A stretch of DNA of 64,000 bases from Nemertoderma westbladi (GCA_032718475.1 JAUCBJ010003721.1:91371-155370); one strand, 5' to 3'. Numbered from the stretch's first letter, positions 43,120-55,183 are shown. The notes: generated from the letters alone by a model not told the origin. Translations and numbers: made by a program.

Positions 43120-43935
43120 AACTCAACCCCAGTTTTTAGACTTGAACAGTCTGCTCTGCACATGATAGTAGATTACAAATTTATGTTTATGATTTACCAA
43201 ACACAACTAATTTTCCTGATGTTGAAACCACTGTGAAAATGATGCAACCAAATATTGAGTATTTAATATTTCTAAAAATATCTCAAATGTCTGTTATAAA
43301 ATTATGGTTGAGTTTGAATATATTGATGTTCAGAAATAATTATAGTGAAACTGACGAAAATCGTCAAGAAACATTTATTTCAGTTCCACAGGTAGAAATA
43401 ATATTGTTGATTCAAAGTTCTTTGGTTTGATGAAGCATTATACATATTTTACTAAAAATAGCCATGTTTAATACATGCGGTTCTGGTTGGCGTGTGAAAA
43501 GTTTAACTCGCATTGAAATTAGTGTAGGAGAATCAATGTGTAAAACTCTATAGAGTATAAAGGACATGGGAAAATGATTTTACCCGAAACTTTAAAAAAT
43601 AAGAATTGTGTATTCAATCAACTGAAAATGATTGCTTCAAATGGAGTATAATAAGTGGAAAATTTCATTCAAAAATTGAACATAATAAGAATCGCATGAC
43701 AAACTATGAAGCTTACCTAGATTATTTTAAGTTCGATACTGATACTCTTAGTTATCCAACAGAATGGCGTCAAGCTATAAAATTGTTTGAAATACAATAT
43801 GCAAAGTTTGTGGTAAACTTACTGCTTTGGGATGATACAAATAGGGTTACAATTTTGCGCCAACCACCATCTGCAATTGTAACACCTGAGAAGGAGTTAT
43901 TAAATAAGTATAATTATTTAAATCTTATACTGTAA
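43120..43935 (+). pseudogene. Module like the N-terminal region of Polinton/adintovirus PolB, broken
   Basis: Several frames together show a recognisable module. First comes an FRLEQSAL-type start (about 43130), then a frame from 43200 to 43430 with a KLWLSLNI strand and a later FISVPQVEIILL. After a break comes GSGW (about 43486), an ILPETLKNK stretch (43575), and the frame to 43935 with DCFKWS, a KNRMTNYEAYLD segment and a YP....IKLFEIQ stretch. GSGW, LP..L.NK..., CF.WS and a following FP/YP...I..FE.. in this order are hallmarks of the region upstream of the exonuclease and palm domains in protein-primed DNA polymerase B of Polinton/Maverick and adintovirus-like elements, also found as stand-alone relics in animal genomes. 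The exonuclease and polymerase motifs are not seen. At least three breaks make it non-functional. Confidence 0.6.
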
Positions 43936-44170
43936 AATAATTAATTTCCATTAAAAGGCAGGTTGAAAGTGCTGTTTTTACCGTAATCAATTTAATTAAC
44001 TAATTAATTGCTATTATCTTAGCTTCTCGAAGGCCATACGAAAATTCAACTTGGAAAATTTCTAAACTTTTGCCAAACAACATGTGTACCAAGTTTGGAT
44101 AGATTTCATCGAAGATTGGCTAAGTAATTAACGTTTAAAATTGAACACTGCAAAAAAAGTGACAGAACAA
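43936..44170 (+). repeat. Repeat family U, copy 1
   Basis: Contains TTTCATCGAAGATTGGC, AACTTGGAAAATTTCTAAAC and AACACTGCAAAAAAAGTGAC, all shared with copies at 45797-46055, 47241-47560 (reverse) and 50110-50454. This copy is joined directly to the D repeat rather than carrying the GGCTCGCCCCAC end. Confidence 0.8.
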
Positions 44171-44815
44171 CACGTTCGTGGGGCCTTTGCACAGCACGAA
44201 GCCTAGTTATGAGATACAAATTAAAATTGAGCGACTGTATCACAAAATCAGTATTTGAGAAATTTAACCACACCGCCAATCAATCAAAGAAAGGGGGACA
44301 GTACGTGTTCAGCTCTTTTAATCCGCACCCCCCCCCCCCCCCTCCCCTTCCCACCAACCAATACATAACCGCGACATCTAGCACCCACAGGCTGACGGGG
44401 CGGAAGGGTAGCATAAACTTATTTCCAATCGCACGTTCAATATGCGAAGCCATGTGGTTTATAGGAATATAATAAACGCAGTACTCGTCTTCATTATAAG
44501 CCTCGTTGAGTTCGTCCTGTTTTGTATTTAAATATATTTCTTAAACGCAGGCCGACGATCTTTATAATAATAATAACAAGGGATGCGTTCAATATGTGAA
44601 GCCAGGTGGTTTATATAATAATAATAGTCAACGCAGTACTCGTCTTCATTATAAGTCTCGTTGTGCTCGTCCTGTTTGGTATTTAAATATCTTTCCTAAA
44701 CGAAGACTGACGATCTTTATAATGCATTCAATGGGTGAAGCCAGGTATGGTTTTGGTTTATAGGAATATAGTCTGCGCAGCACTCATTCCTCATGAGCCC
44801 GAGTTATAGTGTGGC
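44171..44815 (+). repeat. Repeat D, copy 1
   Basis: Starts CACGTTCGTGGGGCCTTTGC and contains a C run (44330-44341) and a nested ~150-bp tandem repeat of the word CAATATGYGAAGCCANGTGG (about 44440, 44590 and, diverged, 44728). It is over 90% similar by eye to 46219-46880. The frame at 44209-44472 is not a believable gene. Confidence 0.85.
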
Positions 44816-45790
44816 AATGTAGATGCAGTAGTTGCACCTGACCAGCCAGAAACTCAGAGCAATAGGCCTACTGCTTGTACAATGCGTGTCAATTTCAACA
44901 CCACCGGGCACTGGGTGATGGCAGAGTAAGATTAAAAACCGGATTATTTCATCCTCGGTTACGGTTAGTCCAGTTTGCCCGTAGCGGCAGCGATACCGAA
45001 AGTCGAGGTCAACAGACATAGGCGGCCTTGGTGGTGAGTTGTTTGATTTCAATTCCAACACTTTCTGGGCAGCTGGGTAGACTCTGGTAGTGGGTACCTG
45101 ATCTTAGAATGCCGGTCAGCTGGTTAGTCCGCATAACTTCCATTTTTGCAGTTGCCGAGTCGATGGATGGTTGGTAGGGGTAGGCCTATTGTTATTGTTG
45201 TAGTGGCAGATTGGTATGTACATCTACATCTGATTATACCAGTTGCCGGTGCCATCAGTCGTACCAATACATAGTCTTTAATTAACATATTTAACCGTTC
45301 AGCCGTTAACAAGAGTAGAAACTGCAAACGAAGAAATTCATTTTCTTCCGTCGCTGACAGGAGCGTAGAAATGCGGTATAGTTATCTAATCTAATTCAGG
45401 ACCGCAGTCCAGCACTCCAGAGTCGGCACTGCAGTGCATAGCATGGCTAATTAGGGCCTACAGAATTAGGCCTGTCCTGTACCAGTATACGTGATCTATA
45501 ATCTGATAATCACTGCACCGGTACCGTGGTACCAGTCAGCCAGTACCGTAAAACACCGAATACAGTATGGTATTGCTGTATTGTCTGATTGCAGGATTCC
45601 TGATTCAGGGATTGACATTGAGTATAGTACCGGTACAGGCAGACAGGCCACATTGGTATTACTGCAGTACTGTAATTTCGTAATTTGCTAGAAACCCAGC
45701 TGATTTAGTCTCCTAGCAACCTGCTGATGTCAAGCATTATAATTTTGGATTAATAAATTTATTATAACTGTAAGACAGTTACACTGGTGC
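44816..45790. other. Non-coding between D and U copies
   Basis: I recognise no exon. ACCGGTA and TAGGCCTA words are frequent (45181, 45465, 45520-45535, 45635). Confidence 0.4.
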
Positions 45791-45796
45791 TGCACG

Positions 45797-46055
45797 AAGG
45801 CCCCAAGCAAATTAAACTTGGAAAATTTCTAAACTTTTGACAGACTATTTGTGTACCAAGTTTGGATAGATTTCATCGAAGATTGGCCGAGTTATTAACG
45901 TTTAAAATTGAACACTGCAAAAAAAGTGACAGAACGACAGGTTGATTAATGGTACCACTACGCTAAGGCTCACTCACTTCGTGGCTCGCCCCACAGGTTG
46001 ATTAATGGTACCACTACGCTAAGGCTCACTCACTTCGTGGCTCGCCCCACATTCC
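45797..46055 (+). repeat. Repeat family U, copy 2, with duplicated terminus
   Basis: Starts CACGAAGGCCCCAAGC and ends GGCTCGCCCCAC. The last ~56 bases, from AGGTTGATTAATGGTACC to the end, are present twice in direct tandem (about 45942-45995 and 45996-46051). Confidence 0.85.
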
Positions 46056-46218
46056 CTTCAATATAAGTTAATAAATAATACCAGCACAATCCTCATGGCA
46101 GCATGGTGTGGCGCACAATACTGCTATGTCGGTACCAGTACCATTAATTATCTGATTTCAGGCTTGTTTGGCTAGTGTCGTTCAAATGTACCAATACCTA
46201 TATTTTGATGGACAGACT

Positions 46219-46880
46219 GACACGTTCGTGGGGCCTTCGCGCAGCACGAGGCCCAGTTATGAGATACAAATTAAAATTGAGCGACTGTATCACAAAATCA
46301 GTATTTGAGAAATTTAACCACACCGCCAATCAATCAAAGAAAGGGGGACAGTACGTGTCCAGCCCTTTTAATCTGCCCCCCCCCCCCTTCCCACCAACCA
46401 ATACATAACCGCGACATCTACCACCCACGGGCTGATGGGGCGGAAGGGTAGCACAAACTTATTTCCAATCGCACATTCAATATGCGAAGCCATGTGGTTT
46501 ATAGGAATATAATAAGCGCAGTACTCGTCTTCATTATAAGCCTCGTTGAGTTCGTCCTGTTTTGTATTTAAATATATTTCTTAAACGCAGGCTGACGATA
46601 TTTATAATAATAATAACAATGGATGCGTTCAATATGTGAAGCCAGGTGGTTTAAATAATAATAATAGTCAACGCAATACTCGTCTTCATTATAAGTCTCG
46701 TTGTGCTCGTCCTGTTTTGTATTTAAATATCTTTCCTAAACGAAGACTGACGATCTTTATAACTACCGATGCGTTCAATAGGCGCAGCCAGGTATGGTTT
46801 ATAGGAATATAGTCTACGCAGTACTCGTCTTCATTATATGCCTCGTTGCGCTCGTCGCTCGCCCTGTGTTGTCATAAAAT
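46219..46880 (+). repeat. Repeat D, copy 2
   Basis: Direct duplicate of 44171-44815: CACGTTCGTGGGGCCTTCGC, the C run at 46376-46387, and the same internal ~150-bp tandem units. Confidence 0.85.
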
Positions 46881-47969
46881 ATTTTTCCTAAACGCAGACT
46901 GACGACCTTTATACAGTTATAACTATGCGAAGTTTCGAAACTGTGCGAGTAACTGCTGATACATCTTTGTGGAGATGTGTGATACAACGCCAACGCATCG
47001 TATGCCGATGTAGTAATATGGGTATTGAAATAATATTAAATCAATGTACACTCTTAAAGCTGCAGCGAAAAATTGTAGCTAATTTCCTTGGTTACATATA
47101 AAATAATAAAATTATTTTTAAGAACATTAATTTTACTACTTTACAAAAATTCAATTAAAAAATAACCAGACAAATACATTGTGGAATAAACTATTTCATA
47201 TATAAGCCTACACAACAGCCATGCCATGGATAGTATTTATGTGGGGCGAGCCACGAAGTGAGTGAGCCTTAGCGTAGTGGTTCCATTAATCAACCTGTCG
47301 TTCTGTCGCTTCTTTTTGCAGTGTTCAATTTTAAACGTTAATAACTCGGCCAATCTTCGATGAAATCTATCCAAACTTGGTACACATGTTGTTTGGCAAA
47401 AGTTCAGAAATTTTCCAAGTTGAATTTTCGTGTGGCCTTCGAGAAGCTAAGATAATAGCAGTTAATTAGTTAATTAAATTGATTACGGTAAAAACAGCAC
47501 TTTCAACCTGCCTGTTAAAGGAAATTAATTGTTTTACAGTATAAGACTTCAATAATTATACTTAAAAATTATACAGATGTAATCCACATACCCCATTCTA
47601 TTATAGTTTTTAATTAGTTCAAGTGATTTGCTTTAATAATTGTGTCTTTAATTGATCTAAAGTAATTAAAACGGCATAAAAAATTGATTCTCATTAAATA
47701 CTGCTCATTTATTGGCCAACATGCAAGTTGGCTGGGTACATAGATGGGAACGATGTCTGTGTAAGGCAGCCAGTTGCTGGGAATGCCAGTGGAGGGGGGG
47801 TTGTATGTAACTAGCCACACGGCTGGTAGAGAGATTGGCCAGCTAGTCCTAACGAGATTGAAACCTGCATTCCCTACCTTCTACTCTGCTGGTAGGATAG
47901 CATTAATTCCCCATCCATTCACTCACTCTCCATTGAACTGGCTGACTGGAGGTGTGTGTGTTTAGGTAT

Positions 47970-49225
47970 CGGGTTCAATGACATTAATATTATTACTAAA
48001 GTATCGGTCGGGATGTTAATATTCACGGCAGCTATGAGTCTCTCTGGTTAGTTGAATGAATGAAATAAATTATTGTTTTACTGTTCCGAATATCAATGTT
48101 TATTTCTGTAGGCAAACTTACTGTATTATTATTTAATCTAAATGTACATAATAGTTTAAATAAATTATTTCACAATTTCATTCCAATTCATACTGCTTAC
48201 GCGACCATGCTAATTAGGCATATTAAATGGCAGGATTGTTTTTAATTAAAATTTTTACAGAGCAAACAAGTATATTGTATTTAACTGAAAGTTAATTTAT
48301 TTCGGTAAGTAGGCCTTGCGGTTTGTTAGTTTAGTTAGATATAATAAGTATCAAATATATTACGTGCTGCTGTACAGTAAACGCGGCTTTGCGTTATTGA
48401 ATTACAGAATTGGCGGTACAAAGTACATTAATAGGGATCAGGCATATTGCATTTATATAATTGTTGTTGTAAATGTACAATAATATGCGCCACTTTTATT
48501 TTAGTAACTGCAATGTGTATTTCATTTGTACCTGCAACCCATTAAAAAGGGCAGCTGAACTTATCGCGGACAGGCTGACTATTCAGCATAAAAAAAACCC
48601 CAAATCGCCGCAGTTCCACTTACAGTTCCATATTATTCTGTTTTGCTATTCAACCCAATTTATCTGCTCTCTGCTACACGCGGTTTTATCCACGAGTTTT
48701 GTAAAGTCCCGACTTATCGGGAATGACATGAACTTAGCGTCCGGAATATTCTGAACAGATTAAATCTACTTGGCGCTGTAATACTGCATCCCGTTGTACC
48801 AGAAGTTATTAAAACATACCGGCCCCTCAAATGCGCTCAAATGCAGTGGGTTAGAGAATAATTCGTCTAATAACTCGTCCGTGGAAAGAATAATATATGT
48901 CGAGGAACATAACGAAACGCGTTTAATTTATTTATTTATTCCAATTGGGGATTCTTTCTAACGCGGTAATGCGGTGCTATTAAACATCAACACATTCCTG
49001 CGCGTGCGTCGATATTGTGCACCCTAATACTAACAACCCACCCAGACACCCCCTACCCCTCACCCCCCCCCCCCCCCCCCCCATCACCCAACATTACAAT
49101 GTACAGATCAATGCAGCTCAATATATCAGTAAAGGTATCGTCTGATTAGCTTTCCTACACATGACCTCTTATCCTTGTAGTTGTTTATTTATTTACACTA
49201 TTTTTTGTTGAGTAAATCTTTCTGA
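47970..49225. other. Interior of the inverted-arm element
   Basis: AT-rich and non-coding as far as I can see. C run at about 49067-49082. Confidence 0.4.
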
Positions 49226-49228
49226 TAG

Positions 49229-49480
49229 GGGGGACTTACTCTGGACGCAATCAAAATTCGTCACTTTCCGATGTGCAAATAACAGCTGATTTCTCCGAAA
49301 TATAAAACTGCAACAACAAGTTCTATTGACTTTCGTTTATTGTTCTGGTAAGAATAACAAGCCACTGTAACCTGCTCCTTTCCCTAAATTGATAATTTAA
49401 AATTGACCGGGATAGGATTGCGTCCAGTTAGCCCCTTGCACCCCCCCCCCCCCCCGCCGCCCACCACCCCCCCCCCCCCC
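49229..49480. mobile_element. MITE with homopolymer ends, copy 2
   Basis: GGGGGGACTTACTCTGGACG at the left and ATTGCGTCCAGTTAGCCCC plus a long C run at the right. The interior has the reverse complement of the dispersed motif (CACTGTAACCTGCTCCTTTC), as in the 29168-29428 copy. Confidence 0.7.
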
Positions 49481-50807
49481 CACCCCCCGCCCCCTCTCTC
49501 CCCACCCACCAATACATAACCGCGACATCTACCACCCACGGAAGGGTAGCACGAACTTATTTCCAATCGCACATTCAATATGCGAAGCCAGGTGGTTTAT
49601 AGGAATATAATCAACGCAGTACTAAATACAGTCGATGCAGTAATGAATAATATTCAAATAATTTATTTAATATACTGTTAATGCCTCTGAAAACTTAGAC
49701 AATTAAAATACACAGAAATCCTATCAATAAATAATAAGCCTAATATTTTGAGAAATAAACAATTTTGGATATAAGCCTTCTGCAGTGGTAATGTTATTGA
49801 CTGACAATCATTAAATGAGATTATTACCTGAGACTAAAGAACACAGACTCTATAGTGTAATAGGAGGTAGGGAATGCAGGTTTCAATCTCGTTAGGTCTA
49901 GCTGGCCAATCTCTCTACCAGCCGTGTGGCTAGTTACATACAACATACAATATCTATGTACCAGTCAACTTGCATGTTGGCCAATAAATGAGCAGTATTT
50001 AATGAGAATCAATTTTTTATGCCGTTTTAATTACTTTAGATCAATTAAAGACACAATTATTAAAGCAAATCACTTGAACTAATTAAAAACTATAATAGAA
50101 TGAGGTATGTGGATTATATTTGTATAATTTTTAAGTATAATTATTGAAGTCTTATACTGTAAAATGATTAATTTCCTTTAACAGGCAGGTTGAAAGTGCT
50201 GTTTTTACCGTAATCAATTTAATTAACTAATTAACTGCTATTATCTTAGCTTATCGAAGGCCACACGAAAATTCAACTTGGAAGATTTCTAAACTTTTGC
50301 CAAACAACATGTGTACCAAGTTTGGATAGATTTCATCGAAGATTGGCCGAGTTATTAACGTTTAAAATTGAACACTGCAAAAAAAGCGACAGAATGACAG
50401 GTTGATTAATGGTACCACTATGCTAAGGCTCACTCACTTCGTGGCTCGCCCCACAGACAGAAAAAAAGGCCAAATTTGAATACTGACAGTAATGAAGCCA
50501 TGGACAAAGAAAACCCATAGGAAATAATTTTAGACAGCTAGTATGTTTTCTATTGTTTTGGAGAAATACTGACACTGACGGACAGGCCGACAGTAAAACA
50601 GACAGCAGACAGCCATATCTCGAGAAGTAAGACAAATCTTGCTAAACGGTTTTCATGTTTGGAATCTTGATAAAAATGTGCTCTAGTTGAAATAGAAAAA
50701 AAAATTGACCCCCCCCCTGAAATGGAAGATTCTAAAATAACTCAATTTTCATTGTTTTTGCTCAATTATAGTTGAATAGCGCTCAATTTTGGAAACAGCG
50801 AGACGCG

Positions 50808-51608
50808 TTAAGATGACGCAATGGTGGGAGCCCTGCAAGTTGCCTGCCATCCACCATCCACTGGCAACGTAACCCCAGTAATAAAGTCGGCTGCCTTACT
50901 AGCTAGGAAAGCAATAACCCTAGCAACCTCTACAGGCTGACCGGGTCTCCCCAACGGATGCATCCACTTAGCCTCCTCCCGATGGGCAGCCACTGCCGAC
51001 TCATCCATCCCCGCTCGTCTGTGTATATCGGTTACTATGACACCTGGATTGACCGCGTTGACCCGCACCCCCTTGGGGGCCAACTCGAGTGCGGCGGACC
51101 GCGTGAGATGGTCCACCGCGGCTTTACTCATGTTGTACGAGATGACGCCGGCAAATGAGCGGATTCCGGTGACGCTGGAAACGTTCACGATGCTACCGCG
51201 GGAGCTCTCGAGATGTGGAATAGCTAACTGACTCAAACGGAAAGTCGACTTAACGTTTATATCAAATATCTGGTTGTATTCCTCCGAGGTGGTTGATTCT
51301 AGAGAACCGAAGCGTAGTATTCCTGCTGAGTTTACCAGAATATCCAGTCTACCGAATCGTTCTACCACATCCGCTATAAGTTTTTTGCATTCGTCATCGT
51401 CCGTGAGATCGCAGGTACGTCGGAATACGTCGTCTGATTCCCGGCATTCATTGGCTGTGGCGTCCAATGCGTCGCTAACACGACCAGTGATCGCCATTCG
51501 GGCTCCTAATTGGCTGAATAGAATAGCCGTGGCCGCGCCAATACCCGAACTGGCCCCCGTTACCAGGGCAACCTTACCCGATAATTCCACCAATTGGGGA
51601 ATAGACAT
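50808..51608 (-). CDS. Short-chain dehydrogenase/reductase, intact, single exon
   Basis: 266 residues with a full classical SDR layout: TGASSGIG (17-24) for NAD(P) binding, CDLT (66-69), NSAG (93-96, usually NNAG), Asn118, Ser144/145, and the catalytic SYNMSKAA with Tyr158 and Lys162, then NAVNPG, and a C-terminal GVTLPVDGG. The length is normal for the classical family. Arg43 after the first strand suggests NADP preference. It most resembles the FabG/3-oxoacyl-ACP reductase-like group of animals, but the substrate cannot be read. There is no signal peptide or membrane segment, so it is probably cytosolic. No intron interrupts it. It is flanked by the inverted-arm element downstream and by a gypsy LTR starting 121 bases upstream of its ATG, so its promoter may have been replaced or silenced. 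A broken duplicate lies at 30871-31440. Confidence 0.92.
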   Translation of the reverse strand: MSIPQLVELSGKVALVTGASSGIGAATAILFSQLGARMAITGRVSDALDATANECRESDDVFRRTCDLTDDDECKKLIADVVERFGRLDILVNSAGILRFGSLESTTSEEYNQIFDINVKSTFRLSQLAIPHLESSRGSIVNVSSVTGIRSFAGVISYNMSKAAVDHLTRSAALELAPKGVRVNAVNPGVIVTDIHRRAGMDESAVAAHREEAKWMHPLGRPGQPVEVARVIAFLASKAADFITGVTLPVDGGWQATCRAPTIASS

Positions 51609-51728
51609 TTTTCACATAAGTAGAAACAAACACAACAGGGCAGTCTCGCTGTTTTCTGTTAGTTAGGTAACTACTGTATTTAATGTACCTTACGGAGTAC
51701 TGCCCAGACTGCCCTCTTAACTTAACTT

Positions 51729-51918
51729 TGTGGCAGCCCCACTGACATTACATATTATACAATCCCAAAACTTTGTTATTACGGTTGCCTAGCAACCCTA
51801 GAGAGGAACTCTAGGCCCACCTACAGAATTGTACGACAGTACTGCAGTATGCCATCAGCGATCGCTCGAACTTGAGTCTACATACGTTTTCATTTCGTGG
51901 CTAGACGCCATCTCCACA
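51729..51918 (+). repeat. 5' LTR of the gypsy element
   Basis: 190 bases starting TGTGGCAGCC and ending TCTCCACA. It matches the 3' LTR except for one missing base and one substitution. It is preceded by ACTT (51725-51728), the 4-bp target duplication. Confidence 0.95.
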
Positions 51919-51919
51919 T

Positions 51920-51934
51920 TGGTGACCCAGCGTC
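51920..51934 (+). promoter_or_regulatory. Primer binding site
   Basis: TGGTGACCCAGCGTC begins one base after the LTR. TGG complements the universal CCA 3' end of a tRNA primer. The tRNA species was not determined. Confidence 0.75.
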
Positions 51935-52607
51935 TCAAGACGAACTCTTGAGACCGCGACTCGCAGCATGATTCTGCAATCAAACTGATCAGCCACCGAA
52001 ACTGTGTTGACGACAATGGCCGAAGCCCTATATGGAATATTGACAAAAAGCGCGCCACACGGATTCTGGTTAAACGAAAAGCGCGCCAGCCATGACATTC
52101 AATGTGCGCCAACCGCCAACCATTGAAAGATTGACCATAAAATTTTGCAATTATTGTAATCATTTATCAGTTTATACTGCAGTACCTACGCTACAGACAT
52201 AGAGTTAGACCCACTCCTACTGTATTTTAACATGAAAATGCGAGCCCAGCAAGCAAGAAAATTTTGCAGAAAAGTAAACATAAATAGGCGTACAGTAACA
52301 CTGTAATATTCAGCAGTAATACTGTATTATTTTTGGATCAACCGACTATTTTTTACCTACAGATGTGATTATGAATTACATCGGACAGTCGGAGTGTAGC
52401 GAGCACGGAAAATCTGCTGAATCGTGGTTTTAGGCTATATTGGTGTGAACAATTGAAAAACCTTTCAAACAACTCATATTTTGAAAGACATTAAAACTTT
52501 GGCCTGATTGGCCATGATGATTAACGTGGATTGGATACGCTGATACGGTACCTTCAATGCTCAATCCAGCAATCTGTCGGTTTGTCCATAATGTGGGAGT
52601 GCAAAAT

Positions 52608-54870
52608 ATAGAAACCTTGTCCAACGGGAAATAAAAAAAGCTAAATCTGAATATTTGTACAACAAAATAAGTGAGAATAAAGATAATCCAAAAAGTCTAT
52701 GGTCTACCCTAAAATCTTTAGGTTATAAAAACCTTAAATCTAAATCGAATATTGTTCTGCAAGATAACGGTGAGCTGAATCATGATCATACTCTAGTTAG
52801 TAATTTATTTAATAATTATTTTACTAATGTTGCCTCTAATTTAGTTAAGAAATTACCGTTATCAAGTAATAAATATAGTATAGGGTCCGAAACTCTAAAT
52901 AATTTTTATTTAGAAAAGTTACAAAATTCAGAAAAGTTATTTTTAAAACCCGTTTCTGAGGATTTCGTTTTTAAAAATCTACTTAGCCTATCAGCCTCAA
53001 AAAGTACCGGTCTAGATCTAATACCTGCCCGTTTTCTTAAGGATGGTGCTGAAGTACTTAAAGTGCCTATTACTTTTATTATTAATTACTCTATCGTAGA
53101 TAATGTAGTACCAGACGAACTGAAATTAGCTAAGGTTGTTCCTCTGTATAAAAAGAATAGTAAAGTAGAACCCTGTAATTACAGACCTGTTAGTATCTTA
53201 AGTATTGTATCTAAAATTCTAGAACGTTCTGTTTTTCTACAGCTGGAGGCACATCTTAGTAGGCTAAATCTGATCTATGAACTTCAGTCCGGTTTTCGTA
53301 AATCATATTCTACAGACACCTGCCTTATTAACTTAACTGATACAATTAGATGTAATAACGCAAAGGGTTTATATACTGGTATGGTAATGTTGGACCTACA
53401 AAAGGCTTTCGATACTGTAGATCACGAAATTCTGCTTGGTAAGTTAGGCCTGATGGGTGTAGGTTCTATAGACTGGTTCAAGTCCTACCTGTCAGACAGA
53501 GGTCAAACTGTAGTCATTAGCAAATCGCAGTCTACTGTACAAGAGATTACCTGTGGTGTACCGCAAGGTAGTATATTAGGTCCTCTGCTTTTTGTATGCT
53601 ATGTAAATGATATGATAAGTAGTATAGATCCCGATTTTAAACTCATTTTATATGCCGACGACAGTGCTCTTATTTTCTCTCATAAAGATCCTATCCATAT
53701 TTCCCAAAAGTTAAGTGCAGTTCTAGAATCCTGTAATGAGTGGTTGGTTGATAATAAGCTATCCATTCACTACGGTAAAACTGAAAGTATTTTGTTTGGT
53801 TCCAAAAGAAAGTTAAAGAAGGTAACTAAGTTTGAAGTCACTAGTAATGGACATAAGATTGAAAATAAAAAGGAAGTTAAATATTTAGGCGCCACATTGG
53901 ATAACTGCTTATCAGGAGAAAGTACAGTGAAAAATATTTTCTCGAAAGTTAACAGTAGGCTTAGGTTTCTATACAGAAATAAAAATAGTTTAAACACCGA
54001 CTCCCGCAAGTTACTTTGCTCTTCTTTAATACAGTGTCACATGGACTATGCGTGCTCTTCTTGGTATGAACAGATGAAGGCTTAACCAAACAGCTTAAAT
54101 GTAAATTACAAGTAGCTCAGAATAAAGTAGTACGATTTATTAAAGACTACAAACCTAGGCACCACCTAACTCCAGATGACTTTTCTGAATCTGGACTACT
54201 TATCTTAGATAGTAGAGTTAAGCAGCTACGCCTTAACCATGTGCATAAAGTGTATAATTGTAAATGTCCCAATTACCTAAAACAAAAATTCAACAGAGTA
54301 CGCGATACACACTCTTACAGTACCAGAGCTAGTGCTTCAAACTTCTACCTCCCGAATTGTAAATCCTTTGAATCTGATACTTTCTTTTTTAACGGCATAA
54401 AAAATTGGAACGCTCTGCCTAATGAAATTAAAAACCTAAATAATCAACATTCTTTTAAATCTGCAGTTAAATCTCACCTCCGTGTGCAATGTAAAAATAG
54501 GTACAATAGTCCTACAGTAAGTTATTAGTTTATTAATTATTTACTATTTATACTGTAATTACGTTTTATAATAAATTGTTCTGTACATTACATCTTTATC
54601 GTTGAGTCGGGCATTGTCACGCTCTCGGTAAAGTTGTACATGTACATAGTGTAATTACGTTTTATATTGGTTTTAGGTTAGCGTAGTGTAATATTGTATT
54701 TGTAACCAAGTAACATAAAGGACCCCCTTGGAAATAAGCTGCAAAGCTTTAGGGGTAATCCTATATGTTATGTTGGACAATACCTTTATACCGGTAGGCC
54801 TACATTGTTTGGTGTATTTGTTATTGTTTTTACATAATGTATAAATAAATCTATCTATCTATCTATCTAT
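52608..54870 (+). mobile_element. CR1/L2-like LINE nested in the gypsy leader
   Basis: 5'-truncated non-LTR retrotransposon. One frame (about 52608-54085) covers the linker, [61 protein letters not shown], the catalytic [12 protein letters not shown], and the thumb with [10 protein letters not shown] single break near 54083 shifts the rest (54090-54528), which ends in an FFNGIKNWNALPNEIKN-type tail typical of CR1/Crack/Daphne-like LINEs. The 3' end is a (TCTA)n microsatellite at 54850-54870, as expected for L2/CR1-group tails. The target duplication is not obvious. Confidence 0.9.
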
Positions 54871-54874
54871 AACA

Positions 54875-55183
54875 GTTCAAGGTACGGAACTACTTATATA
54901 GGTTAATAAACAAATACTGTAATAAAATATCACTGTATGTAATCAAATATCCCTATTCTATTATAGTTATTAGACAGTTAGAATGATGAATAAGAGCTGA
55001 AGAGTAGAGCGTACAGTAGGGAGGCACAATACACAAACGCGAGCGAAGCGAGCGAAAATTTTTAAGGCCTAGGCCTAATTCTTTTTAAAATAGACTCTAC
55101 TGGTAGACCGATATAATTTCAAGTAGAGTGGCTGGATGGATATGTTGCCATGCCAATGCATTTTGCTACTGTACATGACATCC
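54875..55183. other. Sequence between nested LINE and gypsy leader
   Basis: AT-rich, non-coding. GCGAGCGAAGCGAGCG near 55040 is a small palindromic word. Part may belong to the inserted block and part to the gypsy leader. Confidence 0.4.

Larger units (their letters stand above)
47241..50454. mobile_element. 3.2 kb element with ~600-bp inverted arms
   Basis: The left arm (47241 to about 47882) and the right arm (about 49862-50454) are inverted copies ending in GTGGGGCGAGCCACGAAG / CTTCGTGGCTCGCCCCAC. The left arm has an extra ~60 bases near 47740-47800. Each arm ends with a U repeat. The interior holds a G/C-ended MITE (49229-49480), part of repeat D (49505-49620) and unremarkable sequence, with no transposase. 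I could not find a target duplication, so either the ends differ slightly or the structure arose by recombination. Confidence 0.75.

Noticed and set aside
44209-44472. 87-codon frame with a proline run, present again at 46175-46408
   Set aside because: Lies inside repeat D, and the proline run is just the C-tract.
52430-52624. 64-codon minus-strand frame left of the nested LINE
   Set aside because: No similarity to LINE or gypsy proteins and no recognisable features.
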